This document shows positions 10,347 through 19,835 of a DNA stretch of 64,000 bases, piece after piece. Position 1 is the first letter of the stretch; every line of letters begins with the position of its first letter. Below the pieces are notes generated by a model. The model made no database searches. It saw only the letters and a list, made by a program, of their open reading frames with translations, and was not told the origin of the DNA. Source of the stretch: Jaenimonas drosophilae (Eukaryota; Euglenozoa; Kinetoplastea; Trypanosomatida; Trypanosomatidae); the NCBI GenBank assembly GCA_030849065.1, contig JASAON010001592.1:1-64000 (forward strand). Reading direction: 5' to 3'. Position numbers and translations under genes: made by a program.

Positions 10347-11485
10347 GGGAGAGGAAAATGGGTGCAACAACAGAAGTTGTATCGTTTCTTGATGATGATG
10401 ATGATGACGATGATGATGATGATGATAATAGTGATGAAGAAGTGTGTGCGAGACACACGCATCAGCACGAGAAGTACATGATTCTTTGCAACTTGTTCTG
10501 CCGCCATGACCCATGCTACGACAACTTCTGCTACTCGTGTAGTACTGAAGTGCGTACATAATCATTGCGGCATGTTTTCATGACGAAGAACGTGTGCTTC
10601 TGTTGGTTGGTGCGTGGCCGCACAGGCAAGTGTTCTCCATAACCACACTCCGATAGCATATATATGGACCATCAGCAGACACAGAACCACGTTCACCCAC
10701 GGTGATCACACAGAAAAAAAAAAGACGAACAGACTCACTCATTTCTCTTCTTCCTCCATTTTGTTATTTTTCATAATCGTGGTGTTGACGTGATGGCAGC
10801 GTCGTAAAAAATTCTTTTCTCCCTCCCCATTGCACACAACAGTCATCGTACACACACACACACACACACACACCCATCACAGTGTGTGAGTGAAGTGATT
10901 TTTCCTTGATGCGTACGTGCAAGATGCATGACCTCCTGCCTGACCTTACCACCTCGGCATTGTGGTAGAGATGGCGTCTGCGGCAATGCCGTGTTGGCGA
11001 GGTTGGGCAGGAGATCCATCAACACCCACAATATAAGTTTCATGTGCTTTCGTACATGATTATGATTTGTTTTTTTTTGTACGTTGCCTTTTTTTTTGTG
11101 TGTGTGTTGTGTTTGTTGTTGCTTCTATGGATGAGGTGGTGTGTCAGTCGTGGTCTTCAGGGCATCTTCGCAGATCACCAAGGTTGTGGCACCACTCCTC
11201 CTCCTTCATGTGCGCGGCAGCACACACACACACAGACACAGACAACCATCTCAGTGTTTTGTGCGTTGGTGATCCGACGAACACAAGTGATGGGCACCCA
11301 TGCATTCTGTCATTGGGCTATCAGAATCAAGGTGAGTGTATCTCTGCTGCCTGTGGTTGTTGGCGATGCTCTCCATCATGATGACGATGCATGTTGATGT
11401 ACGTGATCCTTCATCAATCTCTGTGTTTCTTCGTCTTGTACGTGTAGCTGCCTTTAGTTGTGCCTTTAGTTCGTGTGTCTTAGCC
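10347..11485. other. Long intergenic spacer containing a hairpin
   Basis: Spacer of 1.14 kb between Argonaute and the ankyrin gene, with no convincing gene. A short frame at 10358-10561 is an Asp microsatellite plus low-complexity sequence. It holds an AT-rich stretch (10656-10670), a CA run (10851-10872), the hairpin at 10933-11013, T-runs (11068-11097), and pyrimidine tracts with several AGs just before the ankyrin ATG at 11486. Confidence 0.6.
10933..11013. other. Long unbulged imperfect hairpin
   Basis: Positions 10933-10963 pair with 10983-11013 in one constant register with no bulges: 28 of 31 positions pair (4 are G-T wobbles), with mismatches at 10948, 10952 and 10954. The loop is 19 nt. 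It lies about 590 bp after the Argonaute stop. It could be a structured ncRNA, a small-RNA precursor hairpin, a 3'-UTR element or the remnant of an inverted repeat; nothing in the sequence decides between these. Confidence 0.6.
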
Positions 11486-12817
11486 ATGGCCGCTGTGGAA
11501 GAGCTACCTCCTCATCCATCCAAGCCCTACGTACTCCCCGCACGCAACACCTTCGATGTGGTTGGCATCAACGATGTTGCGGCACTCCTCACCGCCATTG
11601 ACGGCGTAAATCCCTTCGATGTGAGCCCAGGCATGCAGCTCATCCTGGAGCGCTTCGTTATTCGTCCTGACTCAGCCAATCCTTTTGTGTATACAACAAA
11701 TGTGGTGGATGTAAAACCAGACGAGATCCCATCCTCGGTGGATGCGCACGGCAACACACCACTGCACCTCGCCGCCGCCAGCGGCCACATTCTTGGCGTG
11801 CGTATTTTGCTGGAACGTTGCGCGTGTGATGTGAATGCCGTCAACGAGGATGGATGGACGCCGATGCACGTCGCCGCCCTCCATGGTCGCGTTGAGAACG
11901 TAGAGCAGCTCCTTCGTCATGGTGCCAAACCAACACAACCCATTGCCTACAACAAGAATCGGCAACACCTCCACGCTGGCCGCACCGCCCTCTTCCTCGC
12001 CCACAAGCACCAACACCACGCCGTGGTGGCACTCCTCCGCCCCTTTTGCGAGCGCATCAGCCCACTCCCCCCGCTCGCCGATGATGGATGCATCTCATCG
12101 GATGCGATCATCAACGTCTTCCTCAAGGCGGTGCTGGATCTTGATGTTGTTGTTCTGTGCCACATCTTTGATGTGCTGGATTGCTTGCACTCCGTATGCG
12201 GGAGTATGCCACTCTTGTGGCCACACAAGCTGTTGCCGGGGCTGAAGGGTGTTGGTCCTGCCATTTTGCCACACGTGGTGCCGCTGCAGGCAGCCATGAT
12301 GGATGCTCAGCTCTTTGTGCTCGACGCACTCGTCAGCCGGCACATGATTGAGGTTGGGGAGCCACACCTTCCACCAAGTGTAGGTGCGGAAGATGGCACA
12401 TCCACCTCAGAACCACAACAACAACCACAAGAAGAAGAGGCACCAAATGAAGAAGCATGTGCAGAGCCTTGTGCTGCATCTGCACAGGACGAGCTCAGCC
12501 TCTTGCAGCGCATCCTCAATGGAGGTCAGGTGGAGGCTCTGCGCATGTTGTTGCGCACCGATGCGAACATTCTACGCCCACGTGATCCTCCGCTCTCCTC
12601 CTTCATCCCAGCCGAAGGACCCAACGCCTCCACGCGCGAAGAGCTTCGCAAGCTCATTGTAGAGCGCGAGCTGAAACATGAATTTGATGTTGCATTTGCG
12701 GCACTGAAGAAGAAACACCACAGCAAAACGCTGCGACGTGATGCGATGGAGGCCAAGGCGGCGTGGAGAGAGGCACAGAAGGAGCTGGCAGAGCTGGGGC
12801 TGCCGCTTCTTGCATGA
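11486..12817 (+). CDS. Ankyrin-repeat protein
   Basis: A 443-residue protein. Residues about 80-190 contain three ankyrin repeats with the typical G-N-T-P-L-H-L-A-A and G-W-T-P-M-H-V-A-A cores, then a degenerate one (GRTALFLAHKHQH). The middle is helical without a recognised domain, a Gln/Glu-rich linker lies near 310-330, and the C-terminus (about 385-443) is a charged, coiled-coil-prone helix. Ankyrin repeats bind partner proteins; the partner cannot be read here. The start at 11486 is preceded by a CC dinucleotide and closely spaced pyrimidine-AG sites (last AG at 11482-11483). An in-frame upstream extension to 11336 lacks spliced-leader context and was not used. Confidence 0.8.
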   Translation: MAAVEELPPHPSKPYVLPARNTFDVVGINDVAALLTAIDGVNPFDVSPGMQLILERFVIRPDSANPFVYTTNVVDVKPDEIPSSVDAHGNTPLHLAAASGHILGVRILLERCACDVNAVNEDGWTPMHVAALHGRVENVEQLLRHGAKPTQPIAYNKNRQHLHAGRTALFLAHKHQHHAVVALLRPFCERISPLPPLADDGCISSDAIINVFLKAVLDLDVVVLCHIFDVLDCLHSVCGSMPLLWPHKLLPGLKGVGPAILPHVVPLQAAMMDAQLFVLDALVSRHMIEVGEPHLPPSVGAEDGTSTSEPQQQPQEEEAPNEEACAEPCAASAQDELSLLQRILNGGQVEALRMLLRTDANILRPRDPPLSSFIPAEGPNASTREELRKLIVERELKHEFDVAFAALKKKHHSKTLRRDAMEAKAAWREAQKELAELGLPLLA

Positions 12818-13247
12818 AGACCACCTCCATGTTGATGATGATGATGATGATGAGGATGTGCGTTGCTCCTGACGTCTTCTTCATTAGTGATGAGGTTGGG
12901 TGTTGATGATCTCAACGGTTGTGTGTGCGATGGACGTGCTTCTTCTAGAGCAACTGATGTGTAGTAGAGATGAATGGCATGCACATGCATCATGCCAACA
13001 GCAACAACAACAACAACGCACAATGCATGTTGTGTGTAGCAACATTGAGTGAATGCCCCCCCCCCACTTTGCGCGTGTTGAGATGCATCAGCTACCTCTC
13101 TCTCTCCCTCATTCATCATCTTCATATAGGTAGTTATTGTGTCGTTTTGTTTTGTGTGTTTCTGTTGCAGTTGCTCCTTCATTGGTTGGCACACACACAC
13201 ACACACACACACACACGCGTACACCACCGCACCACAACACACCAATC
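12818..13247. other. Intergenic spacer and 5' UTR of Prp31 gene
   Basis: Spacer of 430 bp with an ATG/GAT run (12833-12853), a CAA run (12999-13017), a C10 run at 13056-13065 and a CA run (13190-13216). No gene seen. Confidence 0.6.
13141..13170 (+). promoter_or_regulatory. Predicted spliced-leader acceptor for Prp31
   Basis: A T-rich tract ends in TTGCAG at 13165-13170. The next ATG is the Prp31 start at 13248, which gives a 77-nt CA-rich leader. Confidence 0.65.
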
Positions 13248-14300
13248 ATGGAGGCTGAGCATGCCAGCCGCAACGAAGAAGGCTGGGATGGTTATGGCCA
13301 AGCCGACCGTGATGAGGCGGAGCTGATGAAGTACGAGGATGCCCACCGACCACTAGAAGATGATGATGCGTTGCGCTACAATAGCGTCAGTGATGTGAGC
13401 AAGCTGTTGCGTTCGTCCTACCTGAGTACCATGTTTAAGAAGCTCAGCGACTACGAGCAGCAGGGAGATGCCACCAAGAATGCCATTGTGCCTGAGGATC
13501 CGGAGTACGAGTACATCAGCGATTGCAGCACGTTGGTGTTGCGCCTGGAAGTGGAGAAGAGCCGCGTGATGGTCTTTCTTCGTGCTCACTACAGCATTCG
13601 GTTCCCGGAGCTGGCCATGTTCTGCTCCGACAGCGTTCTCTACGCACGTGTGGTGAAGCTGATTGGCAACAACATGGACCTCACCAAGGTGGTGGAGAAG
13701 CTCGATGAGCTGGTGCCATCACAACTACTCATTGTGGTGATTGCGTGCGCCTCCACCACCTCCGGACGTGATTTGACGTCGTCGGAGATGCAACGTGTGA
13801 TGGAAGCGTGTCAGGAGCTGGAGAACCTCGAGATGGCGAAGCAAACCTTTCTGGAGTACATCCAATGCTCAATGCCGCTCATCTGCCCCAACCTGTGCGC
13901 CTTCCTTGGCACCGCCACAACCTCGCAAATCTTCGCCATCACGGGAAGTGTGGCGAAGATATCCATCATGGATCGCAGCGACCTCGAGCAGCTCGGCTCA
14001 CGACGAGCTCAAGAAGGTGGCGTTGCACTACGCACAACCGGTTTTCTGAGCAACGTTGATTTGGTGGCCAACTTACCACCACAGCTCCGCCCCAAGGCGT
14101 TGCGTCTTGTTGCGGCGGAGGCGCTCACACTTGCGCGGGTTGATGCCAATCGCCGTGCGAGCAATCGGGATGAGGGAATCAAGTCTCGGCGGAAGGTTTC
14201 GTTGCGCATGCGTACGTGGCTCGATCCTCCCGTGTTGCGCGGGGCGGGCCACAACACATATGAACGTCGTGGCCGCAAGCGCTCACGTGTTGTGGCGTAG
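13248..14300 (+). CDS. PRP31: Prp31, U4/U6 snRNP Nop-domain protein
   Basis: A 350-residue protein of the Prp31/Nop56/Nop58 family. The N-terminal half is helical (NOSIC-like). The Nop RNA-binding domain follows at about residues 205-300, with P-N-L-C-A-F-L-G near 218 and a segment ending in LEQLGSRR, matching the APNLSAIVGA...LLGAQ blocks of Prp31. The basic C-terminus (RGRKRSR) is compatible with nuclear import. Prp31 holds U4 and U6 RNAs together through 15.5K in the tri-snRNP; in kinetoplastids this serves spliced-leader trans-splicing. It is shorter than human PRPF31 (499 residues), mostly at the C-terminus. Nop56/58 are the alternatives, but lack of a KKE tail and the block sequences favour Prp31. 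Confidence 0.82.
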   Translation: MEAEHASRNEEGWDGYGQADRDEAELMKYEDAHRPLEDDDALRYNSVSDVSKLLRSSYLSTMFKKLSDYEQQGDATKNAIVPEDPEYEYISDCSTLVLRLEVEKSRVMVFLRAHYSIRFPELAMFCSDSVLYARVVKLIGNNMDLTKVVEKLDELVPSQLLIVVIACASTTSGRDLTSSEMQRVMEACQELENLEMAKQTFLEYIQCSMPLICPNLCAFLGTATTSQIFAITGSVAKISIMDRSDLEQLGSRRAQEGGVALRTTGFLSNVDLVANLPPQLRPKALRLVAAEALTLARVDANRRASNRDEGIKSRRKVSLRMRTWLDPPVLRGAGHNTYERRGRKRSRVVA

Positions 14301-14766
14301 TGAGGGAAGGGGAGGTGATTTGGTTGGTTGGTTGGTTGGCTGGTTGTTGTTGCTGTTGTTGTTGTTGTTGTGTGTTGCTGTGGAGGTCCACGCAACACAC
14401 ACACACACACACACACCACAGCTTGTGCGACTAAGTCGTGGAGCCGTACTCGTGCACCTCAATTGTTGTGTGATACCCCCATCTATACACTGACCCCACA
14501 AACCAACGTATCATCCTCAACATCATCATCATCTTTTTGTTTTCTTCACACACATTCAGAGCGTAGTCTCAGCAACTAGATCCATCCGCACATACACGCT
14601 CTGGCACACTTCATCATCGTCTTGGCGAGCTAAGTATCGAGCTCCATCTTCACTCACTGTGTGCAGAATATCATCCACAGCGTGTGTTGTTGCTGGTGGC
14701 GAAGATCATCATCATCATCATTGTTGCGTCTGTGAAGATTTTTGTGTGGTTGTAGTGTGCGAGAGG
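14301..14766. other. Intergenic spacer and 5' UTR of CEP19-like gene
   Basis: Spacer of 466 bp with GGTT repeats (14320-14343), a GTT run (14345-14370), a CA run (14394-14415) and TCA runs. No gene seen; it ends in the acceptor at 14755. Confidence 0.6.
14738..14755 (+). promoter_or_regulatory. Predicted spliced-leader acceptor for CEP19-like gene
   Basis: A T-rich stretch ends in TTGTAG at 14750-14755, 11 nt before the ATG at 14767. This supports 14767 as start over in-frame upstream codons that would encode a His/Cys-rich low-complexity leader. Confidence 0.5.
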
Positions 14767-15966
14767 ATGCCGTCCGACTTGGCACACACCATGTTGCAGG
14801 ACCTTGGCACAGAGCTCTGCGTGCTCGTGTATCATCTCTTCCAAGGCCGTCGTCCTGCACCCGAGGCCTTTGTAGAGCTCGCCCGACGTACGCGCAAGAC
14901 GGTGGATGTGCAGGAATCACAACACGTTTCTGCACTTGCAGATCTTCCACGCACCAGTTGGTATACCGAGATGGCACGTTGTTATGATGGCGTCCGTCGT
15001 ACAACCATGACGAAACACGCCAGTGATTTTGCAGAAGTGGAGGATCTCACGCGCGACATGTGCCCGAATGATTGTGCGGCGAGCTCACTGATTGATTCCA
15101 TCCAGAACATTGTGGCGCTGCTCACGTGCTCCATCAGCGAGGCAGACCTCGAGGCGTTTGTGAATCACATGTGCGAAGTACATCGCGATGCGACCAGCGT
15201 GAGCACGACGGAGCTCATCCGCGCGCTCTCGGATAATCTTCTTATGGACGCACTCATTCCACGTGGTTGGTGGAACAACAACAACAACAATGAAGTTAGT
15301 GGGGTAGCAGGTCCAGATGATGAAGCTTATGCGTGCCGTCGTGTACGTTTGCGTAGCTCACCGCCAGAGATGGTGATTGAGTACCGAGATCATGCCACCA
15401 TTCGTCACCGGCGCATTGATTTACGTGACGTGTTGCACACACATGGCCAGATTGGTCCTCTGGCACGTCGCTTGGCTGCCTCGCATGGTTGGTTGTTGTC
15501 GGAGGCAGATATCCAACGTCTTCTCATCAAACTTCAACGCGAGATGCAGCGCGCGGAGAGCATGGCCGAGGAAGAAGTTGCTGCTGGTGATGACGATGAT
15601 CATCATCATCATCGCAAGCCTGCTGAAGCAGCACCATCATCATCATCATCATCATCAATACACGCACAGAAGAATAATAATAATGATGATGATGCTGCTG
15701 CTGCCACGGGGATCAGCTCACAGCAGGCTGATTTAGGTCTTCTCTATCGTGATCCCGAACTTGCGTTGAAGAATGTTGATCTCAACGGTGCCGATGACAT
15801 CACCGTGCAGGAATTCAAGGAGGTCATGAACCACACATTTTTGGCGGCGGTGGTGAAGCCTGGGGAGGAGGGCTACCAGTACGATAAGCGTGTGGAGGTG
15901 GCGCCACCAACACAAAAGAGTGAGTGGGATGATTCAGATGAGGATGAGGATGATGATGATGAATAG
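14767..15966 (+). CDS. CEP19-like basal-body protein with N-terminal extension
   Basis: A 399-residue protein. The C-terminal half matches the centrosomal protein CEP19 block by block. A PPEMVIEY segment near residue 199 corresponds to PPAIILIYE, followed by a basic strand and a helical segment ending LLIKLQREM. A microsatellite-coded insert (about 275-320) follows. A DLNGADD...MNHTF helix, then KPGEEGYQYDKRVEV and SEWDDSDEDE at the end, match the acidic CEP19 C-terminus. Human CEP19 has about 167 residues, so residues 1-190 here are an extra helical region I do not recognise. CEP19 sits at the basal body with FOP and CEP350 and recruits RABL2 for intraflagellar-transport entry. A FOP/FOR20-like gene lies 12.5 kb downstream in the same cluster. 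Confidence 0.72.
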   Translation: MPSDLAHTMLQDLGTELCVLVYHLFQGRRPAPEAFVELARRTRKTVDVQESQHVSALADLPRTSWYTEMARCYDGVRRTTMTKHASDFAEVEDLTRDMCPNDCAASSLIDSIQNIVALLTCSISEADLEAFVNHMCEVHRDATSVSTTELIRALSDNLLMDALIPRGWWNNNNNNEVSGVAGPDDEAYACRRVRLRSSPPEMVIEYRDHATIRHRRIDLRDVLHTHGQIGPLARRLAASHGWLLSEADIQRLLIKLQREMQRAESMAEEEVAAGDDDDHHHHRKPAEAAPSSSSSSSIHAQKNNNNDDDAAAATGISSQQADLGLLYRDPELALKNVDLNGADDITVQEFKEVMNHTFLAAVVKPGEEGYQYDKRVEVAPPTQKSEWDDSDEDEDDDDE

Positions 15967-16333
15967 CACATCATGATTTATCATGCATTCATCATCCACA
16001 AACTACAACAGCGACGTCGCCACAGACATGCACATTCATGCCAACGATGGCAGAGCATCATGCAGCAATGCTGATGAGGTTGATATGAGTGCGCCAAATG
16101 TGTCGTGGAAAATGTGTTTTGTTCTTCTTGTGTACGTGTGTGTTACAGCATTTTTCTAATCCGTGTGTGTTGTGCATGATTAACAACAACTTCATGTGTG
16201 TGCTTCTCTTCCTTTTTTTTCTTGGTAGTTCTGTAGTGTGTTGGTGCTGCCAACAAAAAGAAAAACATCTTCCCAGACACCACACATTCATCCATCCATC
16301 ATCTAGCCCAACACACTTGTCACTTTATTCTTG

Positions 16334-16366
<33 letters not shown>

Positions 16367-16422
16367 GTATCACATCACTATCAAGCAACCAACAAGTGCG
16401 TTTATAACGTGGTACGGTCCTG
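15967..16422. other. Intergenic spacer with (GTT)10
   Basis: Spacer of 456 bp with T-runs, a perfect ten-unit GTT run at 16335-16365 and no coding potential. An AG at 16384-16385 after that run is the best acceptor for the next gene. Confidence 0.6.
16335..16365 (+). repeat. (GTT)n microsatellite in acceptor region
   Basis: About ten GTT units just upstream of an AG and the next start codon. In this cluster such TTG/GTT runs recur on the coding strand in the place where a polypyrimidine tract would be. Confidence 0.75.
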
Positions 16423-17679
16423 ATGAGTGACATCACACTAAAGACGGGGGTGAATACACGTGCTCCACTTGCTTCACGTCTGCCGAAGAAACGCCCGGAT
16501 GAGGTGCCATCATCCACGCTACTTCATCATGCACTAGAAACAACGTATGACATTGACTACGCTGGCATCCCGATTGAAGAGGCGGATCGTCGTGGGAACC
16601 GCTTTTCCGTGAAGCGCCCTACACTCACCGTGGAGGAGAGCTCCGCACATCCAGATCATCATGGTGGTGGCGGTGGTGATGGTGCGCACAACAACAACAC
16701 CAACGGCATCCACGGCATTCTCACGAGCAACACCAACAATAACAACAACAGCAATGTGAGTGGTGGTGGTGGTGATGCGCAGCTTCCCCATCTAGCATCG
16801 AAGCGGGGTGGTCAGGCGGAGAAGGAGGCCGCCACCACCGCCGCTGTTCGTGCGCTATGTACGTACAAGATGTATTCGCACCCGATTAGCAGTTGGGAGA
16901 GTGAGGCACATGCTGCCACACGTGTCGTACAGCCCGAGCAGCAGCTCAACTTCTTCAGCAACGTGCGGAAGATTGAGCAGGTTGATGATGAGCATCGCGG
17001 TGGAGTTGGCACCATCCAACGTGCCGTGGAGATCCGCACGAAGCGTGAGGAAGATCCCATCATGTGCCCGCCAGAGCCCGTCTACGTACACGCAGAGCCC
17101 GTTGATATCCCCATTGTGGCGGCACATGAAAAGCGTTTGGTGAAGCGCAACTATCTTGATGTTGTGGAGTGCATGCAGCTCGATCCGGATTCAGAACATC
17201 ATTTTGGCTTTACCGAGGCACCAAACACACGTCTTCCTGGCGAGGATCTCTCGCAGGCGTTGCCCGTACAATCTAAGATCATCACGAAGATGGGGACCTC
17301 ACACGACCTCTTCCGCGGCGTACCAAAGTATCTCAACGACAAACCGGTGAGCTACGCTGGCCACGTTCCACGTGCAGATCGCAACCTCGCCGCCATGCAC
17401 GGCAGTGATGATGATGCCCGACGTATTCACGCCAAATCGTACATGACGTTGGCGGTCCACGGAGGTGGTGTAGATGCAACGATTGTTGGCAACAGCATTC
17501 GTGCGCGGCATCGCTCCGGCAAGAACGCACCGGCACCGAAGGAGCTGCCACCAAAGAAGCCGTCGGAGGTGTGTATGACGACGGAAGGACGCATGCTGCA
17601 GCAAACCTTCACGGAAACAAATCTTCATGAACGCAAAATGAATATTCGTGATGATAAGCAGGGCAAGAACTACTTCTGA
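16423..17679 (+). CDS. Unknown conserved-looking protein, possibly axonemal
   Basis: A 418-residue soluble protein without signal peptide or membrane segment. The N-terminus contains short Pro-rich blocks (RLPKKRPDEVP), then a Gly/Asn microsatellite-coded insert (about 80-120). The second half holds repeated short motifs, including FRGVPKYL followed by VSYAGHVPRADRN near residue 305-320 and a C-terminal MLQQTFTETNLHERKMNIRDD block. The Y-x-G-H-V-P element recalls the GY(T/S)GHIPG-type motif of microtubule inner proteins (FAM166/CIMIP-type families), so a flagellar doublet role is possible, but this is a guess from one motif. No other family recognised. Confidence 0.8.
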   Translation: MSDITLKTGVNTRAPLASRLPKKRPDEVPSSTLLHHALETTYDIDYAGIPIEEADRRGNRFSVKRPTLTVEESSAHPDHHGGGGGDGAHNNNTNGIHGILTSNTNNNNNSNVSGGGGDAQLPHLASKRGGQAEKEAATTAAVRALCTYKMYSHPISSWESEAHAATRVVQPEQQLNFFSNVRKIEQVDDEHRGGVGTIQRAVEIRTKREEDPIMCPPEPVYVHAEPVDIPIVAAHEKRLVKRNYLDVVECMQLDPDSEHHFGFTEAPNTRLPGEDLSQALPVQSKIITKMGTSHDLFRGVPKYLNDKPVSYAGHVPRADRNLAAMHGSDDDARRIHAKSYMTLAVHGGGVDATIVGNSIRARHRSGKNAPAPKELPPKKPSEVCMTTEGRMLQQTFTETNLHERKMNIRDDKQGKNYF

Positions 17680-18264
17680 GAGGTGTGTGTGTGTGTGTGT
17701 GTATGTGTGGGGGGGCTGGAGGAGGGTGATGCCTCGTGTTTGGATGTACAAGAAGAAAATTTTCCTCATGTTTGTTTGTGTTGCGAGTGGCGTCGTGCAT
17801 CATCACGTCGATGATGATGTTGGTGCCACACACATTTAGAGCTGCACCGCCTGAGCGAGGAGGATCATGAAGGAACCACACGAATGTGCATCTCCTCTTG
17901 TGGGGATGTTGATGATCATGTGGGTGTTGTTGTTGTTGTTGTTGTGGGTTCGTGCATCATGTTGGATCTTCTCTTGGTTTCTCATCTTCTTCGTTGTATT
18001 TGTAGCAACTGGCGTTGTAAGATCATCATCGATTTGATACGAGATTCACTGATCTTCACGCGCACACACACACAAAAAGTGTAAGAATATATATAACTAT
18101 ATTCCAAAAACTTTCGCGACGTTGTTGGCTACATCCACACGCGCGGAGACCTTCGTCGTTTCACCGTCGAACGACCCAACACAACAACAACATCATCACC
18201 AACAACAACAACACCAACATCATCACCAACCACCACCACCACAACAACAACAACAGTTATAATC
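17680..18264. other. Intergenic spacer and CAA-rich 5' UTR of ZIP gene
   Basis: Spacer of 585 bp with GT run (17684-17707), T/GTT-rich tract (17920-18003), an AT-rich palindromic-looking stretch (18084-18106) and, after the acceptor AG at 18005, a CA/CAA-rich leader (18178-18256). No ATG lies between the acceptor and 18265. No gene seen. Confidence 0.6.
17966..18005 (+). promoter_or_regulatory. Predicted spliced-leader acceptor for ZIP transporter gene
   Basis: A T/C-rich tract ends in TTTGTAG at 17999-18005. The next ATG is 18265, which leaves a 259-nt leader free of upstream ATGs. Confidence 0.6.
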
Positions 18265-19413
18265 ATGTCGTGGTTGTTTATAGCCAAGTTCTGTGGTGTG
18301 TTGTGGATCACATTGTGCAGTGCCATTGGGGTGTGGTGCCCCTTCCTCTACATCCGCACCGATGATCTTCGTGGCACCTCACCATCATCATCATCATCAT
18401 ATCATGATGCACATGGTATCACCAACATCTATCTCTCCCTGGCCAACTGCTTCTCTGCCGGCATGCTCCTCACCATGGCGATGCTGCACTTCATTCCCAT
18501 GTCGCTGATGGAGAGTGGCCCCGCCGCGACGCACGGCGTCTGCGCATGGACGTTGATTGGCATCTTGATTCCTGCCGTTCTTCAAAAAACAATTCAGCAA
18601 CGTTCTGGTGGTAGTGGTGCAGGAAGTGGTGGAGGTGGTGGTGGTGGTGGCGGTGGAGGTGGTGGTGGAGGTGGTGGCTACGGAGGTTGTGCGGGATGTG
18701 GTGGGGCAACATCATCAACATCAGCATCATCATCGTTGCACGCACACAGCCACGACATGCGCCCATCCAAGCACACCTCCATCTCCACCGCCACACTTCT
18801 TCTTGTGTTGATGGGGTTTCATGGCATGACGGAAGGTTTGTTGCTCGGCGTGGAGCTAAACGTACAATCGCTTCTCAGCGCGGCGATTCCGCTCTCGATT
18901 CACAAGTTTTTTGATGGCGTCGTGATTGGCGTCTCGATGGCGAAGGATGTGCAGCGACTGCGTGAGGATGAGCACCAGCAACAACAACAACAGAGCTCTC
19001 GCAACAACAACAACAACAACAATCATGTAAGTTGTTCCTCCTCGGCCAGCTCTTCCTCCTCCTCTTTCAGCATCTCTTCGCGTTGCTCGCCCGTCTTGCG
19101 TTGGCCCGTCATGGCGTGGCTCCTTCTCACGCCCGCAACCATGTTGATCACCATCTTCATCACCACATGGGGAGCAACATCCGCATCTCTTCCCATAATA
19201 CAACAACAACAACAACACAGGGCCACCACAACAGCACCATCATCATCTTCGGCTGAGCTCCTCTCCATCATCCAGGCCATTGGCGGAGGTTCATTTGTGT
19301 ATGTTGGCCTCTCCATCTTGTTGCAGGAGGAGATGGGCGGCCTACGCGCCAGTGGGGCGTTGGTGATGGGCGTGTGCTTCACGGTGCTCCTCTTTGCCAT
19401 GTCGGGGGAATGA
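18265..19413 (+). CDS. ZIP-family metal transporter
   Basis: A 382-residue membrane protein of the ZIP (SLC39) family, which moves zinc, iron or similar divalent ions into the cytosol. Hydrophobic segments begin at residue 4. The central loop has a microsatellite-coded Gly run (about 115-140), a Cys pair and an HAHSHD His cluster typical of ZIP loops. Segment 4 has HGMTEGLLLG and segment 5 IHKFFDGVVIG, which match the H-S-x-x-x-G and H-x-x-x-(E/D)-G metal-site motifs. A Gln/Asn/Ser-rich loop follows (about 235-270) before the last three segments. Asp for Glu in segment 5 is a small deviation. The stop codon overlaps an ATG of the duplicated fragment downstream. Metal specificity cannot be told. 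Confidence 0.88.
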   Translation: MSWLFIAKFCGVLWITLCSAIGVWCPFLYIRTDDLRGTSPSSSSSYHDAHGITNIYLSLANCFSAGMLLTMAMLHFIPMSLMESGPAATHGVCAWTLIGILIPAVLQKTIQQRSGGSGAGSGGGGGGGGGGGGGGGGGYGGCAGCGGATSSTSASSSLHAHSHDMRPSKHTSISTATLLLVLMGFHGMTEGLLLGVELNVQSLLSAAIPLSIHKFFDGVVIGVSMAKDVQRLREDEHQQQQQQSSRNNNNNNNHVSCSSSASSSSSSFSISSRCSPVLRWPVMAWLLLTPATMLITIFITTWGATSASLPIIQQQQQHRATTTAPSSSSAELLSIIQAIGGGSFVYVGLSILLQEEMGGLRASGALVMGVCFTVLLFAMSGE

Positions 19414-19835
19414 TGGATCATCATCATCATCAACAATCTGAGGAGGCAAGGTGGTACGCTGCACAGGTGCGTGATGGATTGCTGCATGAAGATGATGCGC
19501 ACGAACTGTTGGCATCGTTGGCCACCTCTACGACACAAGTTGTTGGCACAGACAACAACAACAACAACAACGGCACTTTGTCTTTCTTGCCGATACACAA
19601 CATCGGCCGCTTTGCGGGGGATCCGACGGTGATTGCGTTTTCATCCTCCAGCTCATCATCATCACTCTTGATGTTGTTGCAGATGTATGTGGCACATCGC
19701 CACACATGCACATGCCACGCCATCATCATCGTCATCTTCTCCTTCTCTTCTTCAAGCACAACAGCCTCTAGCGATGAAGTAGTGCTAACGTTGGCTCGCA
19801 CACAACACACATATAAGTGTAGTGGCAAATCATGA
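19413..19835 (+). pseudogene. Duplicated 5' fragment of the PPR-like gene
   Basis: A 140-codon frame starts with ATG at 19413, on the last base of the ZIP stop codon. Its bases 19431-19571 are nearly identical (3 differences in 141) to 19997-20137 inside the start of the PPR-like gene. They encode the same peptide, beginning SEE(A/V)RWYAAQVRDG. After the Asn run the frame continues with unrelated, Ser-rich and hydrophobic sequence and ends four bases into the next gene. This looks like a duplication scar in an intergenic region rather than a working gene, although a short expressed protein cannot be excluded. Confidence 0.45.
19431..19571 (+). repeat. Direct repeat copy 1 (141 bp)
   Basis: Matches 19997-20137 at an offset of 566 bp with three substitutions. 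It is bounded on both sides by CAA/AAC repeats, which may have mediated the exchange. Confidence 0.9.

Noticed and set aside
10358..10561. A 67-codon frame with a long Asp run just after Argonaute
   Set aside because: Mostly a GAT microsatellite followed by low-complexity sequence, starts 12 bp after the Argonaute stop with no acceptor; treated as 3' UTR.
18084..18106. AT-rich TATA-like stretch upstream of the ZIP gene
   Set aside because: Kinetoplastid protein genes are not usually driven by individual TATA promoters; it lies inside the predicted leader after the acceptor.
17680..18264. CA/CAA-rich segment considered as a transposon end or satellite
   Set aside because: Simple microsatellite of the kind found in many leaders here; no terminal repeats, target-site duplication or reverse-transcriptase frame. 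No mobile element was recognised anywhere in the window.
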